A stretch of 64,000 nucleotides of DNA. It comes from Cryptomeria japonica (taxonomy: Eukaryota; Streptophyta; Pinopsida; Cupressales; Cupressaceae). Below the pieces are notes generated by a model that ran no database searches, had not been told where the DNA came from, and saw only the letters and a program-made list of their open reading frames with translations. Position 1 is the stretch's first letter; each line of letters starts with the position of its first letter. The stretch lies in assembly GCF_030272615.1 (NCBI RefSeq), contig NC_081409.1, forward strand, positions 22,632,260-22,696,259. The letters run 5' to 3'. A program made the translations under genes and the position numbers. Below are positions 47,860 through 58,685 of this stretch, in pieces.

Positions 47860-49200
47860 TGTCTTGGCATACTCCTATGAAGATCTAAAGTCTTTTTGTC
47901 CCAAAGAGCTCCGCCATGACATTCCATTGAAACTAGGTATTATGCCTTTTCATCAAAAGCAAAGGCAATACAACCCAAAGATCTCCGATACTATCTTTGT
48001 TGAAGTACAAAAGATGTTGAAAGGAAAGATAATCTTCCCCATTCACCATTCTTTTTGGATAGCCAATATTGTACCTATACGTAAGAAGAATGGTGAGATT
48101 CGGATATGTGTTGATTTCTGAAACTTGAATCAGGCATCCTTGAAGGATAATTATCGTTTACCTGTCATGGATCATGTCCTACAAGCTGTTACTAGAGCAT
48201 AGATGATGTCCATGTTGGACGGATTTTTGGGTTATAACCAGGTAGAAGTTCTGGAGCAAGATCAGCATAAGACCACATTTACTACGCCTTGGGGTACCTT
48301 TGCATATCGCAGGATGCCTTTTGGATTAATAAATGCGAGAGCAACTTTCCAACATGCAATGGACTTGGCCTTCCGAAGTTTTCTTGGTAATTTCATTGTG
48401 GTCTATTTGGATGATTTGAAAGTTTATTCTACGGAATGTCAAGATCATTTCTTTCATCTGCAATGAGTCTTAGAGAAATGTCGTCAGCATGGAATTTCCC
48501 TCAATCCCAAGAAATCTGTTTTTGGGGTCACTGAAGGTAAATTGCTTGGGCATATTGTTTTGAAAGAAGGTATAAAAATTGATGCAGAAAGGGTTAAAGC
48601 TATTCGTGACCTTTCATTGCCAACAAGTAAGATTGTTTTTCATTCCTTCTTTGGTAAAGTAAATATCCTGCAAAGATTCATTCCAGACTTTGTTGAATAG
48701 ACTCACCATATAGTTAATATGATGAAAGGTAATTCTCTCTTCAAGTGGACTCCCAAAGGAAATAAATCTTTCCATCAGATCAAGGAAGCCATGGCAAATG
48801 CTCCAGTCTTAGTATGCCCAGATTATACCAAAGAGTTTATTATGTATAGCTATGCATCAGATCATACTTGTTCGGCTATACTAATGCAGACAAATAATGA
48901 AGGTGTGGAATCACCTATTGCATTCATGAGTTATCCTCTAAAGGCTCACGAGTTGAAATACTCAGAAATGGAGAAGCATGCTTTTGCTATGGTGAAAGCA
49001 GTGAAACACTTTAGGTTTTATATTTTGAATTCGCATGTCATTGCTCTTGTTCCTGATGTTGTTGTCAAGTCAATTCTAATGCAACAAGAGTTTGGAACTA
49101 AAAGGGGCAACTGGGTTGCCAAGATTCAAGAATACGATATGGAAATTAAGCCAACTAAGTTGGTTTGTGGAAAAGGTCTATGTCGGTTGATAGCTGACAA
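47860..49200 (+). pseudogene. Reverse transcriptase and RNase H of the Tat-like element
   Basis: RT begins DIPLKLGIMPFHQKQRQYNP, with NGEIRICVDF (48085-48118), SMLDGFLGYNQVEV, MPFGLINARATFQHAM, and catalytic FIVVYLDDLKVYS (48393-48430). RNase H follows: MYSYASDHTCSAILMQ with Ser replacing the usual catalytic Asp, and HELKYSEMEKHAFAMV (Glu). The stops at 48119, 48200, 48464 and 48698 are each within one transition of a common codon; no frameshift. Confidence 0.9.
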
Positions 49201-49469
49201 CAAATCAATTGATGATGTGGTGCTTGAAAACAAATCTATGAATCAAGATCTTCCTAATGTTCTATTTGTTAGCACTACTGATGAGTGGTATTCCGACCTG
49301 GCATATCTCTTAACATATGGAGATTGTCCTGCACACCTGTCAAGGAAAGAAAAGAGAACCTTGAAGCTTAAAGCAGTGAATTTTGTCCTATGGGACAATG
49401 GTTTGTATAAGAAGGGTCTAGACGACAATTTCCTGCACTGCGTAGACAAACAACAAGAAGTAAGATTAC

Positions 49470-50521
49470 TTCAAGTTTTTCATGATCTTTCTTGTGGAGG
49501 ACATTTTTCTGCCCTTTTTACTGCACACAAAAGCTTGTGTGCTAGATACTACTGGCCAACATTGTTTAAAGATACATATAGTTGGGTTCGCAAGTGTGAG
49601 CAATGTCAGCAATTTGTTGGTAAGCCCAAATTAGTTGCACTCCCTCTTAAACCAATAGTAATTGAAGAGCCTTTCCAACAGTGGGGATTGGACTTCATTG
49701 GACCTATCAATCCAACATCAAGTACAAGTCACATGTACATCCTCACAGCAACAGATTACTTCACCAAGTGGGTGGAGGCAATCCCAACTAAGCAATCTAC
49801 CTCGGCAGTGGTTTGTCAATTTCTGAAGGAAAACATCATCTCAAGGTTTGGCGTTCCTCATAAGATAGTAGCTGATAACGCTTCATGTTTTTCATCTTAT
49901 GAGATAACTGACTTTTTCTTTGATCATGGTATTACTCTTTCACACTCATTTGACTATTATTCGTATGGAAATGGTCAGGCCGAGTCAAGAAACAAAAATC
50001 TTGTTGATGAGAAACAACGGACTTGGCATAAAGGTCTTTATGATGCGCTATAGGCAGATCATATAACTCCAAAAAGAGCAATCGGTATGTCACCTTTTCA
50101 ACTTTTGTATGGGTTGAATGCCGAGATTCCAACCACTGTGGAACTTCTAGCATTAAAGCTCGCCAAGGCCATTGAAGATGAAACATATCAAGATTCACTG
50201 GATAAGTGGATTATGTTTCTTTCTCAGCTAGAAGAAACAAGAGCTGAAGTGGTAGATAGGATTGATGCACACCAAAGCCAAGTGAAGGCATTGTTTGATA
50301 GGAAAACAACTTCCCATGAGTTCTCAGTTGGTGATCAAGTCTTGTTATGGGACAAGAGGAGGGAACCAAAGGGTTTGCATGGAAAGTTTGACTTCTTATG
50401 GAGAGGTCCCTTCACTATTCATGAAGTATGTGGCGAGAATAGCTACTTACTTGCATATGCAGATGGTACCTCATTCTCGTTACCTCATAGTGGAGAACAT
50501 TTGAAGCTCTTTTCTCAATAG
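49470..50521 (+). pseudogene. Integrase of the Tat-like element
   Basis: Zinc finger FHDLSCGGHFS ... CARYYWP ... CEQCQQF (49480-49615). The catalytic core has LDFIGPINP (Asp), VADNASCFSSYE (Asp) and GQAESRNKNL (Glu). A stop at 50051 precedes a well-kept C-terminal part (MSPFQLLYGLNAEIP, VLLWDKRREPKGLHGKF, GPFTIHEV) that ends at 50519-50521. No chromodomain, as expected for Tat. Confidence 0.9.
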
Positions 50522-52025
50522 AGAGTGATGTAAAAGAAGTTGTACTTTTTGTAAAATATGTATAGTCATTTCTTTTCAGTCTTTTCGTCGCCTGACTCTA
50601 TAGCCCAATGGATACAGGCACTCGGTGTTCTGGATTCTACAAGCTTCAAGTGGTGCAGCTTGTTCCCCAGTCAGAGCCAGTTGTTGTCCTCGATTTCAGC
50701 GCAGCCAAAATCATGAGGCAACCCTACGAAACTGGTCCATTTTTGTACCTTACGATCTTCGGAAGAGCTTAATCGACTTCATCGGTTAGTTTGTTTAGCT
50801 CCTTGCTTTTTGTTTTTAGTGTTTTCTTGTTTTTCCTAAGTTTGTAGTTTTACCTGCAGTTCGGACTTTAAATCCAAACTGCAGGGTCTTTTCTTTGTTG
50901 TCTGCACATCAGACTTTAAAGTCCAATGTGTGTTTGCAGGTGGTCTTAGCTTGAAGTTCGGACTTTAAAGTCTGAACTACAGACTGTTTGACCAAAGATT
51001 GCATGTCGGACTTTAAAGTCCAACTTGCAAGGATTTTTATCTTGCATGTTGGACTTTAAAGTCCGACACGCAACTGCGTGTTGTCATTAATGCTTCATTA
51101 ATTTATAATTTTAAAGGTTTATTCAGCTAATTTTTTGTTATCATTTGTGTTTTCTTTCTCCTTTGCGCATCCTCCTCCGTTGTCGCTCGCCCCAACTTGG
51201 ATTTGGATCTTTGCTATTAGATTTTTCAATCAATTGTAGCAGAAGAGGTAGGGTTTATATTTTATTTTCTTTTCGGGTTTCTCTTTTTGGTTTGCATTTT
51301 TGTTGTTCTTCCCTTTGTTTTTTTTTTGGTTTTTCTTAAGAGGGGAATCAGACTTTAACTTCTGATTGCTCCCTCCCTATGTCATATCCTTCTTCAACTG
51401 CACATCGAGGTTAAAATCTTGATCTGCAGCCTTTTGGAGACATCTCGCATATCGGACTTTAAATTCTGACATGCGGGTTAATAATCTTTGCATGTCGGAC
51501 TTTAAAGTCTGATATGCGAAGGTTTGAAGGATCGATTGACATGTTGAGTTTTAAAACCCGACATGTCAACTGATTATTTTTCTCCTTTGTGAGAACATTG
51601 GATTTTAAAGTCCGATGTGCTAGTTTTTCCAGTGGCTTTACCCTCACACATCGGACTTTAAAGTCCAATGTGCTAATTGATTTTCCTCGGAATGCACATC
51701 AGACTATCGGACTTTAAAGTCTAGTGTGTTGATAACCTACCCCGAGTTTGCACATAGGACTTTAAAGTCCGATGTGCTAATCAGCATTATTTACCCTCAC
51801 ACATCGGACTTTAAAGTTCGATGTGTTGATCAAGGTGTTTGTCATTGCACTTTGAACTTTAAATTTTGATGTGCAATTTTTGTTTTCAAAAGAGCATGTT
51901 GGACTTTTTTCCCCGACCTGTTGTTTTTGGCAGTTTTACTCTCAAGCCTATTTTGAGTCCCGTTTTTCGTTCCGTTTGAGAAAAAATAATTTTGATAATG
52001 ATGAATAGCTAATCATCAGTGTTGA
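50522..52025 (+). other. Non-coding spacer between pol and the extra ORF
   Basis: About 1.5 kb, T-rich at 51100-51340, carrying the palindrome array. Tat elements are known for variable 3' untranslated regions prone to repeats. Confidence 0.7.
50864..51915. repeat. Array of about sixteen TTTAAA-centred palindromes
   Basis: Copies of GGACTTTAAAGTCC, perfect or with a few changes, occur near 50868, 50914, 50959, 51011, 51049, 51352, 51458, 51497, 51547, 51599, 51653, 51708, 51755, 51808, 51850 and 51900. Many have arms extended to about 10-13 bp (for example CACATCGGACTTTAAAGTCC with GATGTG). Spacing is mostly 40-55 bp, with a gap at 51070-51340. Confidence 0.9.
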
Positions 52026-55000
52026 ATGCAGTCATCAGGAATGTCAAATCTCCCTCACAACAAGCCCGAGTCTTCCTCAAGACAGTTGGAATCTTCTCCA
52101 AGTAAAGAATCATCAAGAAAGATGAAGTACAAGTACAACAAGTACTTGAATCTATACCCAGAGAGTTCAATAGACTCGAATATCAAGGAGATCAGAGACA
52201 CCAAAATCAGGCATGTAAATATGCAAGAATTCATTGATCAAGTTAAGAAGGCTCCTACTCGCCTAACTAATCTGATCAACTCTGAGTTGCATAAATATGC
52301 ATCTTTTCCAATTGCAGCTCATGATCCAAAATCTGTGCTTGTAGTAGCAGATCACTTTGATCCAAATACAAGACAGGTCAAAGATGAAGATCAAAATGTC
52401 ATCATGACCCTGGACAATGTATTCTTCAATAGTGTCTTCAAAGGTTCCCCAGTTGAAGAGGTGGCTGATATTACTCAAGAAAGTGCTCAAGAGTACTATG
52501 AGAAGAACGAGGATAAATGCAAGAAGGTAATCAATATTGTTTTCCTCTTTTCCGCAAGAAGTTCCCTAACCTCACGATGGCCTAAGGGCTTTCACAGGAG
52601 TGATTTCAATGAGGAGCACAATGACATGGTCACCATGTTATCAAGGGTGAGGGGGTTAAAAGACTCTCATTACTTTTAAAGTTGGATGTGCTACTATATG
52701 AAAATAATCAGGAAAGGAGCAACAAGAATTGATTGGGGTGAAGAGATCAGCGATGCCCTCTGTGCTCAGTTGAAGGAGGTCAAAGTAACACTGAAATTTT
52801 ATATGACCTCATACCTGGTTTATGTGGCTGCTTCATTGAGGCAATATCCAGGCTTATCTACTAAGGGTGATAGGAGGTTAGTACTCGTTTGGGAGTACTA
52901 TGATCAACTTACTATCAAGAATCAAGGTAGTCATTACAGAAGAGTTAATCATGCCTTCTTCGTTGTATGGAAGTGCATTTTTGATAAAGGCCTGCAGAAG
53001 CGGAGAATATTAGAAGCTTCTTATAACAAAGTATCTCACTTTGGGTGTGTATTCTTGCAGTTTCCCACATTCACTTACATCTAAATTAGATGTTTCTCAG
53101 GTGAGCCCTTTATTCTACCAAGGTTTCGTTTAGACAAAATCATCCTCATGGAATTGTGCAGATCACTGATTAATGTGCATGAAAAACAATCACAAGCACA
53201 TAAGACTGGGCTAAAGTTCCCAGAATCAATTGACAAGTACTCAGTGCTAACCAATCCCAAGGCCAAAAATATGGAGGAAGAAATACAGTGGAATACCATG
53301 AGAAGATTCAAGGCTCGAACCAATTTTGACTTTTGTGGTATAAAGAACAAACTCAAAAGGAGTTATACTCATGTTTATAGGTTGGAGGATGTTTGGGAAG
53401 ACTGTCAAAATGATGAGGATGTAGGAAGGATGGATTTTAGCCGCCTTACTCTGGAGCAAATTGAAAAATTGGATTTGGCTAAGATTCCAATGACCATGGA
53501 AGATATGGATGACATAATAGAGTCGATCTATTATGAGAAGAAAATTGCTGACTCTCTGCTTCCTCCCATACAATGGTCAAAGAAGGAGAGCAAATAAATC
53601 ATTCAAATAATTGCTCCCATCCTGGCAAACACCAATGCATGGCTGGTAAAGAAGAATCTCAGGATGAAACAACTTCCTACTAGTTCAGGAGATGATGATA
53701 ATAGTGATGGCCCAGTCGGCAAGACAACTACAACCAAGACAAGAATAAAGAGTAGGGTAGACCTGTAAGCACTATCCTCAGCTCTTGTAATACAATCAAA
53801 AGGGAAAGGGCCCAAGATTAAATTTATAGTGAAAGGGTCCAAAAAGGGTGAATCATCATCCACGATACAGGAAGCAGTGACTAAAGAGCCAGAACAACCG
53901 CCTGCCAAGGAAATTGAAGAAGGTGAAATTCCTCAACAAGAGGAAGTATAGGCTGAAGAAACATCACACCTAGCTAAAATTGATGCCCCGATTACCTCAC
54001 AGGTAATCGTCCACTCTATTGACTCTGACTCTGACCAAGAGGATGAGGATTTTCAAGATGGGGATCTAAGTATGGGCATGGCGCAATCAGAGGCCACTAA
54101 TCAGTTTTTCACAATAACAAACTTCTCCAATCTAGATGATATCCCTTCATCTACTTTTGAATCCACAATGATAGATTTTAATGAAACCTTGGAAGAGGCA
54201 CTTGCAGAATAGGTTTCAGTAGGCTTACCTATCACTACCACCACCACCATAGAAATTCCACCATTGGTAAGTGCTGAAGTTGCATTCACGACGCCTTCAA
54301 CTCTCCCAGCTGTAACTGAAGAGATGTCAGCAACAACAAATGTTCCACTAGATACTTCAATATCAGCGTCATCAATAACACTCACAACTTCTCTGAGCTC
54401 CAGTCAACCTACTCACAAAACTTCAACTCAAAATCAGCAAGGAGCTAATACTCCATCAACCAATCCAAAACTACCCCCTTGGATGGAAGTAGTGGCCCCT
54501 AAGAGGAAAAAATAGGTGATCTCTCTAGATGAGTTTGACTTTGAGCTTTTGGTTCCTCCAAAGCCTAAGGGAACAAAGAAGCCAAAGATGGTATCTCGAG
54601 TGGTAGTAGACCCAACTTTTAAGAGAAAGTATGTTGAAGTTATGGTGCCATTGTCAGACAAGGACAAAGGCAACATACGATCTGAAGATTATACCATGCA
54701 GGTCGTAGAGCTCAGGGTGGAAACACATGAGAGTGTGAAATTGGATTCTCAGACAGCCTTTAATTCTTTGTTGAGAAGATTGGATCAGGAGAGCGATGAG
54801 AAAAATATCTTGAAGAAGTGTGAACAATTGACCAACGTTCTTCTAAAGGTCACACAATCTTCTCAAGAGATTGAGCCCATAGGATCCTCAATAGATACCG
54901 AAGCTCTCAAGAAGATTGAACAGGTGGGAGATAAAGGTTGAGTGATGGATGAGTGGATTTCATGGCTAAGGTTAGAAGGCTCTCATCTTCTGAGTTCAAC

Positions 55001-55625
55001 AGTGGGACTATTGTCAGATTATGAAGTAATCTAGAGTCAGATGCAAGGACTCAAAACCTCTTTATCATAGGAGATTGAGGAAGTTGTGAAAAGTACTACC
55101 TTGTGGAGCAAAATGGAGGACTTCAGGATAGAAGTCCTTGTTGAAAATAAGGTAATTCCTATAAGGGAAAAGTACATCCAAATTTTGTCTTTATTGTCTC
55201 ATAAGAAAGAGACAATAAGATTAATGATTATAGAACTAGACTGGGAGAAGAAAGAAGGTGATGACGAGGTTGATCTCATTTTTGCCAAAGTTATTGATCT
55301 TCCTTGTTATTTATATGATGGTGATCAAAATCTCGTCACTGCTGAAGTTCTCACACATGAATTCCTTTCTTTCATGGATCACTGCACGGGACAAGATTTC
55401 TCACTCGATACATTTGATAAGCTATTAGAAATCCAGGTCAGTTTTGAAGTCCTCGCATCCATGCTGAAGGATGTTAAAAAGAAACAGGTAAAAATTGAAG
55501 ATGCAGTTTCCCGTGTCCGAGTGATCACAAGTTCTACCTCGATGCCGAATGAAGCAGAGATGAAAACTATCCTAGCTAAGTTCGAAGAATTTTATAAATC
55601 CAATGAGGAGGGGAATGAAGAATGA
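52026..55625 (+). pseudogene. Extra ~1,200-codon ORF downstream of pol, function unknown
   Basis: A single plus-strand frame runs from an ATG at 52026 to TGA at 55623, broken by ten in-frame stops (52677, 53082, 53595, 53766, 53949, 54210, 54513, 54939, 55032, 55068) but no frameshift. Part 1 (52026-53600) is globular, with VNMQEFIDQVKKAPTRLTNL, WPKGFHRSDFNEEHN and FLQFPTFTYI. Part 2 (53600-54500) is acidic and Ser/Thr-rich. Part 3 (54516-55625) is helical and charged, probably coiled coil. I see no gag, envelope signal, membrane segment or plant mobile domain. It could be captured from the host or an accessory protein of the family. Confidence 0.65.
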
Positions 55626-56543
55626 AGTGCCCCCTTTTGGCACCTTTTCTTTATATAGTTGCACCGGTAGATGCTGTCAATTTTTATGCAGCTGCACGTT
55701 TTCTTTATGTTGTAGTTGTAGCAAAATGGGACTGTGCAATTGAATAAGTCAACTGTGCCCACCTTTTTCTCAACTTCTTTTCCTATATAAGGAGGACCTC
55801 ATTTGTAAATATTTATATTTTTCCATGCTTAGCAAAACTCTGCAGAATTTTTATCCCAACTAAGACTTTGTGCTTTTGTGGTGAAAATTCTATCAAGCAA
55901 ATAAAGAAAACAGTTTTGTTGATCTCAAACTTTGTGTTGTATCAAGAAAATTGTTTATATAATTTATTGTTCCTATGTCCATTGAATATATATGTTCTTT
56001 ACTTCTTTGATCTTGAGGATATTGTTATGTAGTTAAAGAGCTCTTAAATCTTGCAAGTAGACTTTGTGCTCCTAGCATATTTGAGAAATCTTCTGATAAA
56101 TTAAGTAACTAGTCATAAGCTTTGTATCGCTGCAGTTACTTGTAGTTTAAAGGATTAGAAATTTATACTTGAAGACTTTGAGATACAAGCTAAGTTTTTA
56201 ATTGTTTAATTTCTAATGATCAGTTTGAGTTAGTGTTTCCTTCAAGGAGACTTTGTGCTGCTTAATAGTAATTCTTGGTGTAGTTTGTTAGATTCATAGT
56301 TCTTTTCTTTAAGTATCTAAAGAGATAGAGAAATTGTAACTAGGTGAAGGGAGAATACATAAACTTTGAAAAAAAAGAGTTATATGCCCAACATCAACCC
56401 ACCAATTTAATTCTTATTAATTAGAGGAGAAATTTCATAGGGAACCTCTCCTTGATGAGAGGAGAGATTAATTTCTCAGCATAGCTTTGTGTGAATTATA
56501 TATTTTGTCATTAGTACATTGGTGACAAAATATTCACCCAACA
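55623..56543 (+). repeat. 3' LTR of the Tat-like element
   Basis: 921 bp, starting TGAAGTGCCC and ending CACCCAACA. The purine-rich GAGGAGGGGAATGAAGAA (55605-55622) directly precedes it as the polypurine tract. TATATAA at 55784-55790 is a TATA candidate. 'actttgtgct'-type words recur through 55860-56270. Confidence 0.75.
55784..55790 (+). promoter_or_regulatory. TATA box candidate of the 3' LTR
   Basis: TATATAA about 160 bp into the LTR, followed by GGAGGACC; the matching place is absent from the aberrant 5' end. Confidence 0.5.
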
Positions 56544-56548
56544 AAAGC

Positions 56549-57300
56549 AACTAATCACCAGAACATCATTGCTCCTTCCTCCATAGCTAGTGATTTTATT
56601 AGAAGAATTGTTGCAGTTAAGACACAAATTAGAGGTGACAAAGGTGAAAGTAAAGCAACTTGAAAGGGAGTTAGAAGAGAAGGAGAAAAATGAAAAAGAA
56701 ATGGTGAGAAAAGAAGAAGAAACAAAGACTAAGGAAAAGAAAAGGATGATTGATATGGTTGATACCTTTCTTGGAACTAGATTGAGTCCACTTCTTAGAC
56801 ATGCTAAAAGTGCATGAAATTCTTACATTGATATTAGAGAACAAAGACCATTCAAGGGCTTGAATCCACCTCCAATGTGTTGAGAAACACATAAGGCCAA
56901 TAATAGAGGCATTTGATATCTTGTTGGATAATGTTGATGTAGAGAATGTGGCATATCAAGTCATATCGGATATGCATCACATATATGAGCAACTGGTGTG
57001 ATCAATCAACTTCCATGGCACATAAAATCAAATGATTATAAAAGAGTTGTCTGGTTTTGAAGAGATGACAATCATTCATATGCCTATCTTGTACAAGGAT
57101 GATGGGGGCCTAAAGTGCAACACAAAGTGGAAGGAAGATTTTTCAAAGATCATCTCTCTAGTGTTTGTAGATATTAGTGTTGATGAGGAATTAAATGTTT
57201 AAAAAATATTCTTACATGGATAAACTTTATTAGTTAGAGCATGGAGTGATATTTATTGCTACTATGATGGGCAAACTATTGGGAGATGAATGCCACAAGT
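56549..57300 (+). pseudogene. Decayed coding-like region, right half
   Basis: Reads a charged coiled coil (VTKVKVKQLERELEEKEKN, 56632-56690) and TFLGTRLSPLLRH (56765-56805), then degraded pieces to about 57200. It appears to continue the left half at 43280-44172 across the Tat-like insertion. Family not recognised. Confidence 0.35.
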
Positions 57301-57534
57301 ATTTGGCACTTGTCAACCAAAACATCGTGGATGGTATTTATAATTTGTAAAAGTAAATATAAATGCAAACTCAAATTTTCATGTCAATTCAACCACTACA
57401 TCAAGCTCTACCTTGCCATCCTAGTTGTCTATTGGCATTGTTTGAAGTTTTGGTGAAATGAAGCAGATGCAAATTTTATTTGAGTTTCAATTTATCATCT
57501 AGTCATGGGCCTATCCTTAGCCTTTTTTGAAATG

Positions 57535-57538
<4 letters not shown>

Positions 57539-57601
<63 letters not shown>

Positions 57602-57910
57602 GACCTTTATATCTATATATATTTTCCTCTATCTCTATCTCTCCACATTTCTATTTCTATCCCCGTCTCTCCCTTTGTCTCTATCTTGTTATCCCCCCCT
57701 CTCTCTCTACTCTATATTACTCTTTCTATCTCTCCTTCTTAGTTGTCTCTATCTCTTTATCTTTCCCTCTCCTCTCCATATTCCTCTCCTTCTCCAACTC
57801 CACCTCCATCTCCATGTCCTCCATCTCTACTCTATCCCCAATCTCCCACTTTTCCCCATCTCTTTCTCTCTCTCTCTCACTCTCCCCCCTCTCTCTCCCT
57901 CTCTCCCTAT
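57539..57910. repeat. (CT)n microsatellite and long pyrimidine tract
   Basis: An almost pure CT run at 57539-57600 leads into about 300 bases of TCTC/TCC-rich sequence with strong strand asymmetry. Open frames here are artefacts. Confidence 0.95.
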
Positions 57911-58500
57911 TGCAAACACAACATGAGCCTAGTGGTTATGGAGTTTGATATCTCCCTAATTTAGAGGTTTTGTTTCAATCATGTTTGGATTCATATAAGT
58001 GGATTCATAGTTGATTTGAAGCTATCACTTCTCCACTGACACCTTTGTCTCATTAAAACCATCAATTGCTAAATGGCCTACTAACTGACCTTATGTATTG
58101 CAAAAATGTATACCAAAAAAGACCAATTTTTTTCCTTGTTGAACTTCCACACTCTTTAGCGTACTCATTACACACCAAGATATGATTGCTGATTTACAAT
58201 ATTATTTTTTTATACAAATAATAAATATAAATAAATAAACAAATAGCATCATCCCATTTTGGGAGGTTTTAAAAAGCACATCGATCAAACTTTTGAAGTC
58301 TCAATTTTAATTATACGACATGAATTGTCAAAAAAAATCGATGTAAATATACGCTAGGCTTATAGGTAATAGAAGAGAGATGAAACTTCATCTGCAATAT
58401 TTTTTCATTTTCTAACTTTTTCCCTCCGAATAAAATGAGAGATCCAAATCATAAAATAAAATAGTAAAAATAAATGAGTGGTGGAGAGCAGTTATAGAGA
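57911..58500. other. AT-rich intergenic region before psaE
   Basis: No coding or element motif recognised. Confidence 0.5.
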
Positions 58501-58685
58501 TATTGCAATAGACCAAACGCAACTTATCTTCAAGCTCACAACATGGTGCTGAAGTGTCGGGCTCTTAGTGGTCGTTGGGGTATTGCCCTTTTATCATTGT
58601 TAAGACTATCTCTTTTCTAGATAACACTACAAGATATACAGGGAGAATTTGCAGCATAGAAAGAGTGGTAAGGAAAAGATAAAAT
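58500..58685 (+). promoter_or_regulatory. Likely promoter and 5' untranslated region of psaE
   Basis: No convincing TATA box; nuclear photosynthesis genes often lack one. GATAA-type light-box cores occur on the plus strand at about 58619 and 58677 and on the minus strand at about 58525 and 58591. A pyrimidine patch TATCTCTTTTCT (58607-58618) could serve as initiator. The transcription start cannot be read from sequence. Confidence 0.3.

Larger units (their letters stand above)
44178..56543 (+). mobile_element. 12.4 kb Tat-like Ty3/gypsy element with a palindromic left end
   Basis: The 5 bp AAAGC directly precedes (44173-44177) and directly follows (56544-56548) the element, whose ends are TGTTGGG and CCCAACA. 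Order: aberrant left end (44178-44527), primer site (44534), gag, protease, an RNase H-like domain, reverse transcriptase, RNase H, integrase, a palindrome array (50864-51915), a long extra ORF (52026-55625) and a 921 bp 3' LTR. The primer type and extra RNase H place it in the plant Tat group. Pol has one frameshift (about 47100) and about seven in-frame stops. Confidence 0.9.

Noticed and set aside
52026-55625. Envelope-like gene
   Set aside because: No signal peptide or membrane segment was seen, and the composition (acidic linker, coiled coil) does not suggest one; left as unknown.
44178-56543. DNA transposon with long terminal inverted repeats (Mutator-like)
   Set aside because: Inverted ends of about 210 bp suggested it, but the 5 bp target duplication, primer site, polypurine tract and gag-pol show an LTR retrotransposon with a rearranged left end.
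57505-57964. Ser/Leu-rich open frames
   Set aside because: Translation of the CT microsatellite and pyrimidine tract.
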